From assembly GCA_021817625.1 (NCBI GenBank), contig JAKASY010000123.1, forward strand, positions 1 to 6,398: 6,398 bases of DNA. Reading direction: 5' to 3'. The stretch's first letter is position 1. The number at the start of each line of letters is the position of its first letter. This DNA is from Bacillota bacterium. GTDB taxonomy: Bacteria; Bacillota_E; JAJZYS01; JAILZS01. The notes below the pieces were generated by a model that had not been told where the DNA came from, did not search any database, and saw only the letters and a list, made by a program, of their open reading frames with translations. Of the stretch, positions 6,089 through 6,398 are shown one piece after another. The position numbers and the translations under genes are program-made.

Positions 6089-6398
6089 TCATGCCCCCTC
6101 CGCCAAGCGGCGAAGCGCCGCGGGATCGCGCACTCGCACTACACGAGGGCCGAGTTCCACCAAGCCGTCGTGCTCCCAGCGGCTGAGGTGGCGGGTGACC
6201 GTCTCGCGCGCCATGCCGGCCACCTTGGCCAGCTCGGTCTGTGAGAGCGCCAGCACCGGCGCGGGGTCGGTGCGTGTGCCCGCGTCCTCTGCGATACGTA
6301 CGAGCGCGTCGGCCAGGCGCACCCCGGAACGTACGCCCGCTCCCTGGCGGGCGTACGCCCGGTACAGCCGGCCGGCTACGTAGCACAGAAGCGACCAG
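6089..6398 (-). CDS. Crp/Fnr-family transcriptional regulator, C-terminal part (partial)
   Basis: The gene runs in from the right edge on the minus strand and stops with TGA at 6091-6089. About 102 residues are visible; the sensory cyclic-nucleotide-like domain is outside the window. The visible part starts with the end of the long dimerisation helix (WSLLCYVAGRLYRAYARQ), then RLADALVRIAEDAG, then the winged helix-turn-helix: LSQTELAKVAGMARETVTRHL and a wing WEHDGLVELGPRVVRVRD. The recognition helix at 6208-6191 reads RETVTR. It keeps the Arg-Glu...Arg arrangement of E. coli CRP (R180, E181, R185) and differs from the Glu..Ser-Arg arrangement of FNR. This predicts a TGTGA-like half-site. The ligand cannot be judged without the N-terminus. 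It converges on aconitase with a 60-bp gap. Regulating the aconitase promoter or the nar operon is inference. Confidence 0.9.
   Translation of the reverse strand, partial: WSLLCYVAGRLYRAYARQGAGVRSGVRLADALVRIAEDAGTRTDPAPVLALSQTELAKVAGMARETVTRHLSRWEHDGLVELGPRVVRVRDPAALRRLAEGA
6330..6357. repeat. Perfect 11-bp inverted repeat with 6-nt loop inside the regulator gene
   Basis: Arms 6330-6340 and 6347-6357 are exact reverse complements around TCCCTG. A third partial copy, GTACGCCCG, follows at 6353-6361 and overlaps the right arm. It lies in codons for the end of the dimerisation helix and the joint to the DNA-binding domain. The length of that joint fits the family, so it does not look like an inserted element. 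No T tract follows on either strand. Confidence 0.85.

Noticed and set aside
1..6398. CRISPR arrays, tRNA or rRNA genes, insertion sequences, toxin-antitoxin or phage genes
   Set aside because: None seen on either strand; gene order and composition look uniform and chromosomal.

Overview
The window is high-GC bacterial DNA (an impression, not a computed figure), densely coded, with short overlaps or gaps between genes. The nitrate reductase proteins resemble what I remember of Gram-positive-type sequences (for example the N-terminus of NarH), and the aconitase is of the mitochondrial type. Together these suggest a high-GC, nitrate-respiring bacterium. I cannot name the phylum from this window alone.

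Layout. Positions 1-3081 on the + strand are the end of a respiratory nitrate reductase operon: the C-terminus of narG, then narH, narJ and narI. narG/narH overlap by 11 bp and narH/narJ by 8 bp; narI follows narJ after 38 bp with its own Shine-Dalgarno (SD) sequence. A small minus-strand gene (3164-3463) encodes an unrecognised 99-residue, Ala/Glu/Arg-rich, probably coiled-coil protein, convergent with narI. Positions 3464-3700 are a divergent promoter region with two CRP-like palindromes. A complete mitochondrial-type aconitase (3701-6028, +) follows. The window ends in the C-terminal part of a convergent Crp/Fnr-family regulator (6089-6398, -).

How it fits together. NarGHI is the membrane complex that passes electrons from quinol through NarI haems and NarH Fe-S clusters to the NarG molybdenum site; NarJ is its assembly chaperone. 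Aconitase feeds the citric acid cycle, which supplies reductant for nitrate respiration. The regulator's recognition helix keeps the Arg-Glu...Arg pattern of CRP, and the region upstream of aconitase holds a GTGA-N6-TCAC palindrome centred exactly 41.5 bp upstream of a plausible start site. That is the classical class II activator position. The link between regulator and site is inference.

Most of the window is ordinary. The items worth a second look are the paired CRP-like sites, the small coiled-coil gene, a perfect 11-bp inverted repeat inside the regulator gene, a 21-bp direct repeat at the narH/narJ junction and a roughly 17-residue insertion in aconitase.
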